Source: Christensenella sp. UBA6880 | Lineage (GTDB): Bacteria; Bacillota; Clostridia; Christensenellales; CAG-917 | Direction: 5' to 3' | Assembly (NCBI GenBank): GCA_002449145.1 | Contig: DKCG01000032.1 | Location: 1-31,214, forward strand | Length of the DNA stretch: 31,214 bases | Part shown: piece by piece, positions 31,092-31,214 of the stretch | How the letters are laid out: each line of letters starts with the position of its first letter | How positions within the stretch are numbered: position 1 is the first letter of the stretch | The notes under the pieces: generated by a model | Databases searched by the model: none | What the model saw: only the letters and a program-made list of their open reading frames with translations | Told to the model about the DNA's origin: nothing | Position numbers and translations under genes: made by a program

Positions 31092-31214
31092 CATCTTTTC
31101 GAAGACGGAACACGAGCCGCAACGGCGGCGAGCCTATGAGCGCCGAACTTGATGAACAGTACAAGCGACTGCGCCGTCCGTTGGCCACTGCCTGGCGCAC
31201 AAAGCGCAGTGGCA
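31092..31214. other. GC-rich unassigned stretch at the right edge
   Basis: After the TM1266-like gene the sequence becomes visibly richer in G+C. It contains GCCACTGC ... GCAGTGGC (about 31183-31213), a strong hairpin at the very end, and GGCGGCGAG/CGCCG complementarity near 31125-31146. A frame from ATG 31136 stays open for about 26 codons to the edge but has no ribosome-binding site or recognisable motif. It may be the start of a structured RNA leader or of a gene cut by the window; I cannot decide. Confidence 0.35.

Noticed and set aside
31092..31214. Cobalamin riboswitch, suggested by GCCACTG near the edge
   Set aside because: The other conserved B12 riboswitch blocks (GGTGAAA-type and GCGGTCC-type segments) are not found upstream.

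Overview
The window looks like a chromosomal segment of an uncultured gut-type Firmicute/Clostridia (my guess is a Christensenellales-like lineage). The reasons are a complete V-type ATPase operon, a DUF4364 protein, an ECF sigma factor with PepSY-domain partners, a QueH, a TM1266-like hydrogenase regulator, a very large MBG-repeat surface protein, and clear sigma-A promoters of TTGACA-17-TAATAT type. No rRNA, tRNA, CRISPR, phage or transposase gene is visible. The taxonomic guess is inference; the gene content is read from the sequence.

Layout. (1) 1-1343: a leftward DUF4364 gene, then a divergent intergenic region of more than 600 bp packed with degenerate dispersed repeats ending in GTCATTG.../...GAATGAC. 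(2) 1344-11807: promoter, a structured 5' leader and one gene for a 3436-residue secreted, membrane-anchored MBG/Ig-like repeat protein, closed by a long bidirectional terminator hairpin. (3) 11817-12025: an array of about eight tiny perfect hairpins. (4) 12067-21174: a promoter drives rpiB followed by nine V-ATPase genes (peripheral-stalk G/H-type, I, K, E, C, F, A, B, D), mostly overlapping or nearly touching. (5) 21245-22154: DUF3737 beta-helix-like protein and terminator. (6) 22165-24324: an ECF-type promoter, a lipoprotein with four PepSY domains, an ECF sigma factor and a one-TM anti-sigma-like protein that also ends in PepSY. (7) 24348-25163: a second terminator, an imperfect 34-bp tandem repeat, and leftward queH. 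(8) 25212-30432: ABC-transporter ATPase, FtsX/MacB-like permease and a large helical lipoprotein, with a dispersed repeat lodged between ATPase and permease. (9) 30440-31214: a strong promoter and a short, apparently structured non-coding RNA ending in a perfect terminator, then a hairpin-rich leader and the TM1266-like gene; an unexplained GC-rich stretch lies at the right edge.

How they work together. The V-ATPase proteolipid keeps every side chain known to bind sodium in the Enterococcus hirae enzyme, so the operon probably encodes a sodium-coupled pump. The PepSY lipoprotein/sigma/anti-sigma set looks like a self-regulated envelope-stress circuit. The most interesting unannotated signals are the RNA at about 30475-30630, whose 8-nt internal segment can pair with the left arm of its own terminator; the dispersed repeat with a variable hairpin found in opposite orientations at 1112-1231 and 26006-26128; and the 34-bp tandem repeat downstream of queH.
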